Below are positions 27,601 through 42,600 of a stretch of DNA of 60,000 nucleotides, in pieces (positions within the stretch are counted from its first letter, which is position 1; the number at the start of each line of letters is the position of its first letter). Both the position numbers and the translations under genes were made by a program. A model generated the notes under the pieces. The model was not told the origin of the DNA and ran no database searches. It was given only the letters and a program-made list of their open reading frames with translations. Source of the stretch: Acanthaster planci (lineage: Eukaryota > Echinodermata > Asteroidea > Valvatida > Acanthasteridae); NCBI RefSeq assembly GCF_001949145.1, contig NW_019091425.1:470575-530574 (forward strand). The letters are read 5' to 3'.

Positions 27601-30600
27601 CATTTAGTAGAAACTCAAATGTAGTTTGTGCTTAGTAAGGTATGATTACAGAGCTCTGTACTGTTTAAAGTACACCATTTCAGGAGACGATTTTAACCAC
27701 TGCCAAAATTCAGCAAGCAGATAGATTTGAGCAATGCTTTTATCAATTTGCCCTTCTTCCTTCACCAGAAGTTGTCGCAATTCTGATTGTCCAGCAGGGG
27801 GGCCCAATTCCCATCATGACACCAACAAATTCAACAAAAATACCTTTTGCAGTAAATCTTCCTGGAAATACTGTCTGAAATTCGAATTCAGCTGATGAAA
27901 CAACAGCACCAAACTACTCAAATGCCAAGTCAGTAACCAAACAAAAGCACTGCCACACACTGAAACAGCAATCAAAGGCAGTATGAGAAACACAGGCTCT
28001 TGCCCTTGCACAGAAATGGTACAAACTACAAACATGTTTTTCCCTCCTCCGCTTTGAAAACAAGAAGTCAGTTTCTGTGCAGATTAAGGACTGAACTGAA
28101 TTGTTGGGGCATGGGGAAAAGAACTCTGGCCTGGCTCAATCCACTCCAATTTTGAGTGAGTTACACAATACGGTCAATGACAGGAAAACATGGGCCAATG
28201 GCACAAAAACTTGATGAAGAATGACCTGGCACTATAGTATAAATCAGGCCACATTCAAATCTAGATCACCCCGGTGTTATTACATGCATTACCAGGCGGG
28301 CAGGCAAACGGCATTTCTTAAATCACTGCTCTGCCTTTTTATCTCTGCTCACCCACCAAGAATAGAGGGTGAGGTGAGACTGTGCACATGGAAGGCAAAC
28401 AATAAGTAATTGATCAAGCACTCATATGGCCAAATGCTACCGCCTTGGACACCAGTCTAAAGAGAACAAAATCCCAACAACTGTGTGTTATACATGTACT
28501 TGTTTTGTTTTTTGTTTGTTTGTTGTTGTTGTTTTTTTTGAGGATGTGACGCGTATGAGTCTCTGAGTGAATGGGATACCCTCTGACTGAATAAAAATAA
28601 TCAGAGTGCCATTTGTGGAGTGATTAATTTGTCCACTGACTGGAGACCTCCCATACAATACCCTCATTAACTCATGTTCATGCCGCAGTGACCTTGCTGA
28701 TTAATTCACAAGCTTGCTCGGGTGGAACTCCAACCAAAGACCTCCTGCTTAATGGTGCAGATAAAAATAAACCACTGTGCAAAAGTTTGATTTTGATTCA
28801 CTTTGAAGCCAATCAAGGGGAAACACCATGATGGACATATCAAGGTTACTACTGCTCAGAAAAAGGTTTATTACAGAGACACACTTATATTGGATCCACA
28901 ACAATATACTCAGTCTTGTCATGGAGTTTTTTTTATAGCTCCATGGTCTTATCAATACCTACTTATCCACTTCAAGGACATTCTCACTTGATTATGCTGG
29001 CATGTGTATGACACACTGTGAACACAAAGACAATACCCAGACACAATTTCTAAACACTTCAATGTACACGTAAGCCACTTTCCTATTGATTACTCACTGT
29101 GACTGAATTTCCTTCACCTTCAACGGAAAGTAATGGAAATTTTAAAGCTGCCAAATACACAATCATCAACCAGCACTTTCCAGCTACTCGGGGGAAAAAA
29201 AACATACAACAAGGTCGGCAAGTTTCTCAGCACCACTGTCAAAACAAATTCCTACCTTTATCTTTGTCTTTCTCTTTTTCCTCCTTGTCTTTGTCCTTGT
29301 CTTTTTCGACTTCTGGGACATCAGCTAATTTAGAACGTGGAGTCTTCTTCTTGCTGGGCAGGGGTTGCTGGTTTGGTGGCTGACCTGCTGGGCTGTGGCT
29401 TCGGGGAGCTGGTCTCGAAAATGTACCCTTTTTTGGGGGGGGGAGAGAAAAACTCTTACAAGGAAGTGAACAAGAGACAGTGCACAATCTTGGTGCCCCT
29501 TCCACTGTGCAGCTGGACACAGAAATCATCACAGATAATGCTTGCTTTAGCAAAAAAAAACAGGTCACCAGTCAAAACGACTGTGGTCTTGGATGAACGT
29601 TTTCAACACCTGTACATTTGTTCAGTAATGATTTCTTGATTGGCAGCTTCATGGACTTCGGCCTTGGACCTAAATTGGAAACCAAGCTCCCCATTAGATT
29701 AAAAAACCCAGACACAATTTTTATCTACTTTTACACAGTGGAAGTTTTGTTCGCAAAAACTGGCTGCCTAATGTGGCCTACAAATGTCGTTATGTGATCC
29801 ATGACACATCCAGCATCTTTAAATCATGCGCATGTGACTGTTCCCTACACGTTCACATCACACCCCACCATATGCACATTCCAATATACATGTACCAGTA
29901 GATACTGACCACTAGGCACAACAGGAAATTTTAATTCACTTAGTGACTAATAATAATAATAAAAAAACATGCTAAATACTTTCTGAATCCAGTCTGAGAG
30001 ATGTCTACACAAGGTGAGACATTGCAAACTGACTGCAACATTTTCATATACATGCATATAACCCAACTTTTGAGCTGGATTTCCCTTGATGAAAAAAAAA
30101 CAACAGCCTCCTACTTTCCCCAACTCTGCTGACAGGATGAAAATTCAACAAATAAATGCAGTTCATGGAGAAATCACAGATGCAGTTACAGACATATACG
30201 CTAGCTCTTTGAATCTCATCCACAAGACAAGCATGTTCAGTCATGAATACCTGAATATCTCTTCCTTTGAGATTTCTTTTCCCCCATGGTTCAAATTTAT
30301 GCTTGAGGTTAAGAGTTGACAGTCAACAGTGGAAAACGCGACCGGAATTTCTAGCATATGGGGAGAAATTTACTGGTCTGTTCCAACAAAGCCATTGAGC
30401 ACCTATGCATCAAAAGGTGTTGTCCATGAATAATATGCTCTGACGATGCACTGGGGCAGTAATTACAGGCACACAATAGCCATCATGCACAAAGATCCAT
30501 CATTCCTGCATTCAAGGCCGATTGTTATTGGTACAGAGAGTGAAAAAGAGAAAAAATTAGGTGCAGAGTCAATTGACGCAGGATTTCCTGCTGGAGCAGC

Positions 30601-33600
30601 AACCTATTGGTTCAAATTACAAGATTGAAAAGCATGATTGGTTCTGAACCGGCTAAAAATGGAAATTCACAAGTGGTCCCGGGGGGAAAATCTACAGCAT
30701 GTATCTTAGGTGATCTTGATGCACTCATGCCACTCTTTATGTTCCGGTCATACAATTCGCACACGTCAGGTGACCAATCAATTTGTTATGCAGGTGTGCA
30801 TCTGCAGGTGATCAGTTAGGCAACAAATGTCCTAGCAGCACTTGTCCACAAAATTTTCTATTCTAAACCCCTCCCCCAACCAGTTCACATGCTACCACAA
30901 CCAACACAATTTTTCAGTGAGTCTACAATCCCTTTAACAGAGATTTGCTGTCTCACCTCAAGCTACAGCATTTAGATTTTGCCAATCAGGCAAGACCGGG
31001 TGAAACAGAAAAAGGGGGTGGGGCTAATATTTCTGTTCCCATGGGAAGAAAGGGGAGCGTTGGCATTTTCATCTAGACAGCACAAACCAGTCCAGTGTTC
31101 CCCATTGTGCTCTTAACTGCAGATGGCCACCACAGACATCTGCTTGTAATTTTAACATCTAATATTTACATATTAATGTCCTATTATTGTAATCGTCTTT
31201 CAGTCACAAAAAATTATATTAAAGCACCCTTGCCACCAGAAATAGTGCTCAAAGAATTTTCTAGAATGCTTTTCAGCGTCATTTTCCATACATGGATGCT
31301 CAGGAATTAAAAGAGACTATTATTTTCAGAAATTGTGTCAGTGGTTGGTTTAACACCTCACTGACTGGTTCTGTATCTTGATTGGCCGAAAGCTTGCTAT
31401 ATATGGCATTTGATCTTTTTGACATCTTGCTGTGCACCCTCAATAGTGCTACTCTTGTAGTAACCAAAATACTTTGCCAATAGCAACACGCATAAGAACC
31501 AGTAACGTGTGCAAGTGGGTATGTGCACTGATGCACTCAAAGGAGCTTGTGCAACAGTGCTGCATTCAAAGTTCAAACATTTCATGAACAGGTAGATTGG
31601 AAAATAGCTGGTGCATTTACAACAAATGTTGTAGTCTAATAGAGATTCATTTTACTTGTATTTAGATTAAATTACTCACTCTATCTCAATCAGTCAATAT
31701 TTGTATAATATTCAAGTACTTTCTACTTCAGCAGTGTAAACCTTCATAGTAGGCCATCATTCCACCTTGGACCGTCAGAAAATATGCAAGCTATCACAAA
31801 AAATGTGTCACCTGTACTTTGTGTAGCTATTCCAATTCAACAATACGAGTTGTGCCATTTTCAGTTTAACCACCGCAGGTCTGCGGCTTTTGCATGGACA
31901 AAACTGCTTAGTGTTCCCCTTCCATATTTAGAAAACCTACCGTGTTTGTTGCTTGTGTTGTATTAGCTGTGTTGACTCTGCGGCGAGGGGTTATGCCAAC
32001 ATTCTCCCCCTTTAGCAAGGAACTCACCACTTAGAAAAGATAAGAGAAAACAAATTACTGATTAGAATAAACAAAATAAAATTTTGAGAGAGGCAAGCCT
32101 CATTTATAAACTTAACAGCAAGCAGCTGGCAAAGTGTCATCATGCTAAGAAAAATTTCTACAGCTAAACAGAAAAAAAGGTCAAAATTTGATTCAGTACC
32201 ACTAAATAAAATAAAGTAATACTGGAAATTGGATTTTGTCAGACATTAGGGAATGTACTTGCAATTTATTTGGTCAAATCTAATAATGGAAGGGGTGTGA
32301 CTTCTAGTTGACTGCACATGAAGCATTAAAAATCACTTGAGTGAAGTGCCAAGAACTCTAATCTCCAAGTGTGTTTTCAACAAATACGTGTACAGGCTAT
32401 AGGTAAATACAATCCCAAATCCTGATGAATTGGCCAACACAAAATTACAAATGCATAGAACAAGGTGCGAGTCTTTTTCAGTAGGTCCTAGGCATACCCA
32501 CATAATGGCAAACGTAGCCTCACTCTTCTCAACTTGCAAGGTGCAGCCTCCCTCTTCCCCACTTAGAAGGTGCAATTTGTCACCCAACATAAAAACAGGC
32601 TTGCCAAGGGGTCTCAAGGTCAAACACTAGGCCTTGCAACTTGTTCACAGTTTAGAATTTGTTCTGATCTGGTGGGCTGGGCTGCTCCAGCCAGACTTGC
32701 ATTGTGCAAGAATGCACAACCCTCACACTAGCTGCAGTGAGCGACCCAAGGTATTGTGTTACTGTGTAACCACAAGACAATGACTGGGTCCTTGATTCAG
32801 GGCAAGATGCATTTCCCAATGTAAATTTTAAATGATCACATCTCATTAAAAAAAAAAAACCACTCGTAAACAAAATCCATTAAGGGGATTTTTTAACACT
32901 ACTGACCAGACATGTGAGAACTACAGACGTGAAAAATACACATAGGCTACAGGTAAAGTACATATATATGTCGATGTGCATGTGTGTCATCAAGTCAGTA
33001 AAACTTCATGTCTCCAGATTGATGCAGGCATGGTACTTGAATGAAAAGGATGGAATGAACTTTCAATATAAACTTTCTTCAATCTGATCGGGCATCAACT
33101 TTCAGGAGAATGAACACGTACAATGTGCATGTCCAATGACAAGTTTTTCAGTCTCCAGCAGATGCTGCAAAATGTGAACAGTATGCGTGTGAACCTGGCT
33201 TTGCCTTCAAAGCTAGGTTAATTATTAAGAAATATCCTATGATCCTACCTGTGATTTATGACCATAAATCAATTACAACAGTAATTGAAATTAAATGCAT
33301 GTTTAAAAAAAATGTGAAGCAAGGGATACCATTTTTTTGTTACTTTGGACCAGTTAAAGCATGCAAGAAATGTGCATGTCAAATAGGAGCATGTTCAGAG
33401 AGATTACAAAATTGATGCCACTTTTTGACAGCATTGTTTCAGAACTGAACATAACAAGTCTTAACGTGTATTTCTAGCGTCTTAAGGAACGAAAGTGCAT
33501 TAACCAGTCAAATTTTATTACCCAAAAAGCTGCTGGGCAGGGTTTTTTTTACCCGCAAATTCTTCAACCTTGCAAGTGCACTTTGACCTTACCAAGCACA

Positions 33601-36600
33601 ACATGTTACTACGTTAACTGTGGTAATGAAAAAGGAATTCTTAAAGATAAACGAGTGTGCACGTCCTCCATGGAACAAATAAAGAAAGTTATTTGTGTTT
33701 ACATGTCATTCGTTATCAGGTGGTTAATTACGACTTTTCAGACAATAATGTTACCATGAATACGAGCGAGTGGAGACCTAATTCAATAGCAAACAATGTG
33801 ACTAGGAATGGACATGGGGGAGGGGCAACAAGGATAGATCACGGGCTTACCATCATCAAGAAAGACCATCTGGACAAGAGCTGGATTCTCTGTGTGACTC
33901 TCCAGCACTGTGTCATCCATTACAACCAACTCCTGCAAAAGCAAGTGTACAAAGGCGGTAGATAATTGGGTGTTAACGCATCACATGCATAATGGAAGTT
34001 AGTAGTATCACATTCATGTATCATCGTGACACAATCACACAGGACTCACAGGGCTTGAAATCGGGCTAACAATCATTGGAGTAAGTACTTGCTCCCCAAC
34101 TGAATCTGTCAGTTAACGTAATGTGTTCTAGAAAATTGAACAGCTTAAGCTTAAGGCCAAACAAAATAAAAGTTGTGCTTCCTATTATCATGATTACATA
34201 GAAAAAATACGTTGAGTAGGTGGGAAGTACTTCTTTTTTCTTCTAAAGTTCTTTGGTCAAAAATTTGGGGGTGGGGGATTTTTTTCCCAGTAAAAAGTGA
34301 TCTTGATGGTCTACAGTGTACTCCATCCACTTCATCTTTTTTTCTCGTGGATTTGTAACTTGAGGATTGAACTTGTGAAAGATTGTATCCAATTCAGAAT
34401 CTGTTTGGACAGTTATACATTTGTGTTGCACTGACATTTCGAAAAGTTAATGTCCAAGAAATGTTTGAAATCTTGTACCAAACAATGCAAATAGAGCACT
34501 GAAAAACCCATGCGAAGATGCATGACTCAGTAACTTTGCACGCCCCGTGACAGTTATCATGCAACCCTCTATCGGTGAAAGCGAAAATTTACTAACCTTA
34601 TTTCAAGCCGTAAATTCACAGTGAATGTTAATAGTGGAGATTGTTAGTTACTACTTCCGCTCACGCAGGAATGGATGTAATGACTCCAACTGACACATGT
34701 ATGAATGAATATTGATGTTCCATTGGCAGCCAATCACAACACAATGACCAGATGGTCCCAGGATGCTCTACACACAAGGCTTGCGCTTCGAGCTGGCCGC
34801 ACAGCAGACACATATTCACTGTATGCACATACTGTACATGTGTGTACATGTGCTGTACATGTACACGTGTGTATGTACAGTAGATTCACTTGTGTGCATT
34901 ATGGAGCTCCAGTACTGTTCGGTGTCCTGCAGGCCGCGTGTAGCATGCAAAATGCGCTGTGTGTGTGTGCGTGCATACGAGCCTGCTGCGCTCAGGGACA
35001 TCGTAAAAAAAATTGTACTCATGTTGTGGTTCCATGACAAGGGTGATCTTAAGTAAAAAGAATTCACGGCAAGAGAAAAACAGGCGTTAATACTTGCGCT
35101 TTTCTTCAAAATTAAGGGGCACATTCATGAGACAAACGAGCATTTTTCAGCTACCAGCGCAGGCTAATTTCGAGCCCTGACTTAGGATTTGGTGTAGCAT
35201 TTCAGCAAGTATGGGTAAAGTGACTTGTCCAAGGTCACATGTAACCAGTTTGCTTACATGTACATGTAAAACCCCTAACCCTATAATTGGGAGTCACAAA
35301 CCCTATCCACTTCACTAAAAGCCTCATGTGAATGCCATTACTTCCATGCTCCTGACAGCTTCATAAAGTTCATACACATACAGTTCATGTTCAAAGTGTC
35401 GGCTCACCTGTATCCAAATTAGTTAAAATATTTACCATTACATGTAACATGTAGTCTCAGTGGCTTGCATGCGGCATATTTGCCCAATGGAACATCATCA
35501 CAAAGTAACAATGTGCCTTCTCTTATATTTTATGGACAGAAATCAAACACTTGCATAATTTACTGGAGCTGCCATAAATGTAGTCAAGTCATCCCTTGAT
35601 AGATCTGTAAACCCCATGGCTTGTCATGAATCATGCTGGTTTGCCCAACCTAAGTATTTTTGAAATCTGTTCAGCAGTAAAATGCATGTAACCTTCATCC
35701 AACCATTTCTTCCTCAGCAAGTGGAAGGGATACAGAGAAACCAGATGCTTTCAGCAAATTGTGCATTCAGCATGCTTCAGCTTGGAACACCCCACAAGCA
35801 ACACTGAAGTACTGGTATACTTTTGCCCAGTGACCTAATTCTGGGCCAGGGAAGACTTTCTATGCCAGCAACTGTAAGTGCTAGGCATGACAGGCGTTGA
35901 TGTACACTGAAGGGGGCACTAAAAGGCCAATCAACTATATCATTACAATATAACCATCCAGTTCAGGTCTGACTAAAAAAAACCCACATTACAAGGCCTG
36001 CCTTGAACTTGCGGATCAGCCTCCCACACGATGTCACAGGTTATGAAAGTGAGACATGCTTTCCTAATCCTACATTTCAGGAAAGTGTAAGTGAAATATT
36101 TATTGACAGGCTGGGATACTCGAACAATAGTATATATTGTTTCTGTGGGCAACCGAGACCTTTACGCTGGTCATAAGGTCATTTAGGCAATAATTCAGTA
36201 GGTTGATGCAATTTATGGGCAAAACTGTATTGAATTTGCAAGAAACAAATGCATCAATAAAGACAACTAAGGCTATTTAACACTGTGCACGGTTTTTAGC
36301 TCAAATCATTGGGGTATTATGAGATTTAGCCAGGCATACATGTATACTGGGTACTATGAATTTCTGAAAGGCAAGCAGTGCAAAATATTCTTGCAAGTGT
36401 ATGGCATGATGGGGCAATAGGTTCAAAACCCATTGTTATTGCACTTTGATAGCACAAGCTGTAAATGACTCTAACCTAATAAGTTACACAACAAAATACA
36501 TGGTGAACAAAATCTTAGCTCTCCATCAATTCAATTTATTTTTGTTAGCTTTTATCATAACAACCAATTGCACTGATCACTTTGCTTAGGATTTAGATGT

Positions 36601-39600
36601 GTGTGTTGAAATTCCCAGGCATGCTTTCTCGCCCCCCTCCCCTTCCCTTTTCCCCTTTTCTGAGAGCCTTGCATTTCGTGAGAGGAACCCATCATGGGAA
36701 CGATGGTGGCCACGATCGGCATTCCATAGGCCAAATACAGGCAGGCAGACGGGACTCAAAGAGACATTCCAGGGATTCCCCACACTGCAAGATGCCCTGC
36801 CACTTCAAAATTCTTTGGGAGGACATTGGGGAAGGAGATAGTGAGAGAGGGGCAGCACCAATAGTTGGCTGTTGGGAAGCGAAAAGCTCAACAATGATGG
36901 CGATGATGACGATGATAATAGCCCTTGGACTATCTCTAAGCTGCAAAGTGCCTTTATGAAACAATAAGTGAGGTAATGAGAGACGCGACACCATGGCGTT
37001 ATAAAGGTTGAGAAGCTGACAGCATGTGATAGTGCACTCTTCACAAAAAATACATCATTGGTGGTAGTGGTGATGGGGGGGGAGTTAAAAGGATCAAATC
37101 AAGACAACACTGACAACTGTGTACAGAGTATCGCCACTAATCACATGCCCATAACAGCACTATAATCTAAACAAAATAATCTATAAGACTATAATCTGTT
37201 GGATTTAACCTACATGAAGTTTCAATGTTACCGTAGTTAGGAAACTGGAACTAGTGACCCAGTTTAAATTCGAATTCCTAATCAGCTGCAGGTATCTGCC
37301 TAGAACAGAAGTGCTGAGAGTGTATAGCATGCCAGGAAGAGGAGGAAAAAAAGCTGATAGCTCATAATCTACAGCCAGTGAGGTGTAGGCCAGCATAAGA
37401 TGCCAACTTTGCCTTCAGGGAAACAGCCGCTCCTGTAGCATGGCAAAAGATCTGTTTTAGTTGACTAGTTCTTGGTCAATATTTATTGGATCCGATTGAG
37501 GCACTTGGTGCATCTGATTGAGGCACTCGGTGCATAAAAGCCGGGGCTCACAGCGCGATAATTTATGCATTGGAGCAATTTCAAATCACAGCCTGACGGA
37601 GAAGAGGGCATGAGATCTGACAGGATGATCCAGAGGACTTTGTCCCTCGCATCAGGGAGTTCACAGACCTCTCGCTCATCTTGCCTGGCAGTGGCAGACG
37701 TGCTGACCTAACTAATTCTATCCAATCGTTGGCCAGGTACCGGTACTCTGACTCCCCAGCAGGTGCAATGTGCTGATGATCAAAGCCAGGTAAATAATTT
37801 TTTGGCCTTTTGCAGTGTGTGAATAAACACACGACACACATATCTGGGCATAAGGGTTTGACAGTATATAATTCAGTGCACAAACACAAAACCAGAGTGC
37901 ATTTTATTACTTCAGGCCTAATAGGCATTCATACATGAAAAAAAAAAAATTATGGGGGGGGGGAAACTGCCCTGCTTATCAAAACAGCAAGGTCAACCTG
38001 TCTTCCCTTGTACTCAGCACTGGAATTATGGACCCTATTAAATATTGATCTGCCAAGCAGGTAGCAATGGGCAACAAACAACTGGCACTGCACAAGGCGG
38101 CTGTGCATGATAGTCAGCACTTAAATCCAGTTTGATGAGGTCAGGCTGATTGTATTTGACAAGCTATAACACCTTATTGGCCATACATGTACATGTATTC
38201 CTGACAGTTTACACCAGAGGACTAAATGGTATCCCTTCAAAACTCATTGGTAGCCCCCAATGCATATGATATTTGAGTCATCTCTATTCACAGCGCTAAA
38301 ACTGCAAGTTAATTCCAGCTCCGCCTAACCAAATACAATTTTGGTAATGTATAACTAAATTCCAATCCCTCAGCCCAGAGGAAAAGGACCAAAGGCAAAG
38401 TGGAGCATACAGCAGACCATGATGAAACTGAGCAGTAAATAAGAGCTGGCACGACCCTTAACCAAATTCCTTTTTCTATAAGAAAAAAAAGGAGTGCCAT
38501 TCAAAGCCACTTACATGTTACAATGACCTTGAGGGTTGCTTTTGCAAAATTTCATTCAACTTTCATCTGATCAAAGTCAGCTAAGAGAGAAAAACAGCTG
38601 CTCCCTTCTGAGGTCGCAAGGGACTCTGGGTCCAGGCAGATTTATAAATATATATTTTTTTTCCTCTCTTCACTCTCTCAAAAGCTGCATCTGAAACATT
38701 AAGCAGGCTACTGTTCTCCTTCACATCTCTTTGTAATCTCTTACCATGTCATTTTTGCCCAGTTTTTTTTTCCGTCAAGAGGCTACACCATTCCCTACTT
38801 GCCACTGTTGCCCACACACGTCCTGAGTTACCAGTAGCCTGTGACCTCTGGTATTTGCAAAGCCCGCTGTATAAATCTCATCCCGCAGGTTTGAATTTCC
38901 TATCAGAATTGCAATCAGTCTGATTTCAATCCATCTCCTTCTGCGTCTCCCACCCCCTCCGTCGCACTTTCTGCGTCCGCTTTTCATCCTCCCTCGTCAT
39001 CACAAAACACAGTATTCCCGTTCTACATTATATAGAGCAGCCTGGGGGTGTATTATTCATACAGTTTAGACTCCAAACTGAGATCCTTCCATGCATAATA
39101 TTTCGGGATAACACGGTACGCTTGTTCGGACACGAAAGCACTTGGGATATGTGCCTTGGAGCAACTCCCACACCTCATGGAGAGGACCGTGCGGACAGGA
39201 TGAGACAACAGCGTGGCTTCATTTGGCTCCATGAGTAAACAACGCCCGGGGTGCACTACACTTTCTTTCAGAGCTGAGGTGGAGGGGGGGTTAATGTTGC
39301 AGGGAACGGAATTCCTAGAATGAATTTCCCTGAGTACAATATTTCTCTTTGTTGTGAGGAGCTAGAACAAATCATGAATCATGTGGTTTGGTTGAGCTGA
39401 AAGCTGGAACATAATATCTAAAGGTGACCTTAAATTAGAGATGTTTAACCACGAAAGTGGCTTGAACTGACTAGTCACGTCTAGATGCAAAGTTGAACTG
39501 CAGGTCACATGTACTGTTTGTGCAAGTTCAACAGTTCCACACCTGATCTTTACACATCAAGGACTGTTATTTTTAGATACACTAACAGGTAAAATAAATG

Positions 39601-42600
39601 GGAGTGCCAAAAATAATTGTGCGATTGATTGCAGTCACACCACGGTGAAGTGTTTTGCTGATATTCAATGGTCACTATACATGAAGAATGGCTGAGCAAT
39701 GGAGGAAAGGGTACAGTATGTGACAGTGGCTGTTAAGTGGGAGGAGCTTCAACAGTGTTGTATTTGAGTCCATCACAAGACCCTGCAAGTCTCTTTAGTC
39801 CATCACAAGCCATTCAGTCTAACGTCAACTCACAAGCTATTCAAATGAGCTGTGACAAAAGCATTCATTTGTTATTATTCTCTTCTCTTCCTTATGACTG
39901 GCTTTGTGAAAGGACTTGTGATGGACTCGACTCCAACTTTGACTTTGCTTAGCTTACCCTTGTGTAGAGATCATGACCAGTAATGACAGCTGAGAACCAC
40001 TGGGTGGTAGAGCCAAGGCGGTAGACTTGCACACGATACCCAGTAAGGGGGTAGGGCGCTTTCATCAATATGTGCTGCACTTTCTGCTCATGCAGCCATT
40101 TATCCACCTCTGCTTTCACCTCAGTGTAGCGCTGGAACACAGGATGCTGGGCAGTTTTAGGGTTGTCGTCCTGCAAAGGAGGTGAATTGGCACAGACAGA
40201 GAAGGAGATGGTGTATCATGCATGAGGTCAACACACTTTCCTGGCCAAACTTGGGGTTCTGATTCACTTGAACTGTGATGCACTAAAAGGATGCATGGTA
40301 GAGGAGGTTTTTATACACTTCCAATAAATCTTCTAAGAAAGATACCTGATGCACTTCCATGTGACAGGTTTTCAGATCATAATTTACAAGGCAACCACAA
40401 TTGCAAGTAAATAATCCCTTTTATTTTAGAAGGCTTTGTGACTGTGACTCAATAAAATATATCTGAATTTTTTAATTCTGGCATGCTACAGATACCAATA
40501 GGCTTTTGGAAGGAATAGGTCTGGATTAATAAAACACACAAGCCATTCTACATGTATCTGTGACCAAATTTGGTAGGAATTTGGTGCCAAGATAGTAATA
40601 ATAGCTCGCCCATCATGTTTCAGTTAAAACCAGTCAAAAGCAACAACCACACTGTGTATAAAGTTAGTAAATTTGAAAGCTTTTCTACAGAATTATAAAT
40701 GGGCATCTCTGGACACACTGACCGAAGTAAACATTTAGTACAGACCATGCATCAATGGTCAATTGTTTGATCCAACCTTGCATCATTTTTAAAGATGCCA
40801 GAAAGCATGATGCCCAACTTAAGAATAAGCTGTGCCAACAGTGCAGAAATGATGACTTTGTTATTTAATCTACCTTTGGATCCTTGGTCAAATCTCACAA
40901 GACTGAGTATATGCAATTAAATACATGTAGAATTTAAGAAGTTAAAAAAAAAAGGATTATGAATTCAGGTTGGGCATTTTAGCTGCAAAACACCAGATCA
41001 ATTTTGTAGCCTCTCATCTTGTTGCCAAGTGTAGACCCTTCAGATACCGTCAGGTCAATGACCGCTATGTCTCTACAGAACCTGGCATGGAAAAAAAGAC
41101 CCTCACAAGGATATACTCATGAATTATTGATGAGGTTTGCCAGGTGATGTGAAGAGTTTGCCAAGACAGACTCCATTAATTCAGAGACATGTCATTCCAT
41201 GGCCATGGGGTTTCCCCTTAAGAATAATGCATAGGAGTAAATACTGTACCGGTTTATACTTGTGACAGTGAATTTACACTTCACAAAAGATAGTAAACAA
41301 GATAAAAACGATCTTCATTTTTTCAGTGAGTCAATTAAAACAATATCCAACAGTGCTCATGTAAATGCACAATGAAGATGGCCAGCCTAGACCTCAATCC
41401 GCCCAAACAAAACTACCCAAAATGCAAAATAACAAAATTTGGCAAAGAAAATATAATTCCTCAGTAACAGAAAATACACTGTTCCATATTTTGAAAAGAT
41501 AGATTTGAAAGGTGACAAAAAAAAAAAAAAAAGACTTGTATGTACACTGTAGTGGTACATGTATGTAAGGGTAATTTGCCCATCAACGTGACATCATGTA
41601 CATGTACGACTAGACAAAGGTAAGCAATTAAGGGGTAGGCTCCACTTGCCCGTCAATGCAACATGCATGCAGGCCTACAAAAGGAACTTCTCAGTTCAAA
41701 TTGTGTTATTGTATACACATCTTCCATTATCGGGGGGGGGGGTACATACATGTACATGTGCATGTACAGGTACTTTCGACTGCTGGGCATATGTACGTGT
41801 ACATGTAGACAGGTAGTATCCGGTCCTGTGAAGGCCATCCTGCCATACATGTAGATGTAAACCCTGCTAGTGCCATTTTCCCTCATCATGACCCCGGCTG
41901 ATGACTACCATACAGGCAGCAGGTTGACTTACTGATGCTACCGTACAACTTACATGTAGTTCCAGCCACCACAATTCCGAAGACCCTGTCTGCCATGGAT
42001 CATTGGGTTGATACGGTTCATCAACCCTTGGCAATATTGAGAAGGCTTACGCGCCCTATAGTGCGACCACGTGATTGAGAGAAAAGCCAAAGACTGACAA
42101 CTGTACTGTTCAAATGTCACTTTAACCTCTGCAATATTCTCAGACAGTACACTTTATCCATTAGACCCCATAATATAAATCTTCAGAATACGGAGTAGTT
42201 CATGGCTGAACAGTCGTAACTTTTGTTCATCAACCTTTTCATGCCTTGTCTCTGTCACACACAAATACCGGTATATTAAAAACCTTGCTGCACTTGAAAT
42301 GCATCAAAGATGTAACCACAAGCAGCAACTGTGTGTCACATCAAAACTAACACGACAAAGGCACTGCAACTGACATACATGTACATGTACACTGGTTCTT
42401 GTGGGAAGCTCTATCTTAAAAGGGAAATCCTCAATGCCAGATAGAATTAACAATTTTACAAGATTGAAATAAATTCAGGGCCAAAAAATCACTGTTATTA
42501 TTTAAAATTGAAACACCACATCCCCTCCCCGAAGACAACAAGCAAATTTCTACCCACACTAGTCACCAGTGTCACAGGGACAAACTTGTCCCATTTCAAA

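Larger units (their letters stand above)
33933..39957 (-). other. Intron W2-W3 (6.0 kb)
   Basis: GT-AG intron in phase 0. It contains a hAT-like element (34049-35179), an adjoining SINE-like fragment, a 22-base tandem duplication near 37500 and a comparatively CG-richer patch near 38930-39260. No exon is supported. Confidence 0.78.

Noticed and set aside
37581-37928. Minus-strand frame of 115 codons in the W2-W3 intron
   Set aside because: No convincing splice sites, and the conserved peptide is already continuous from W2 to W3.
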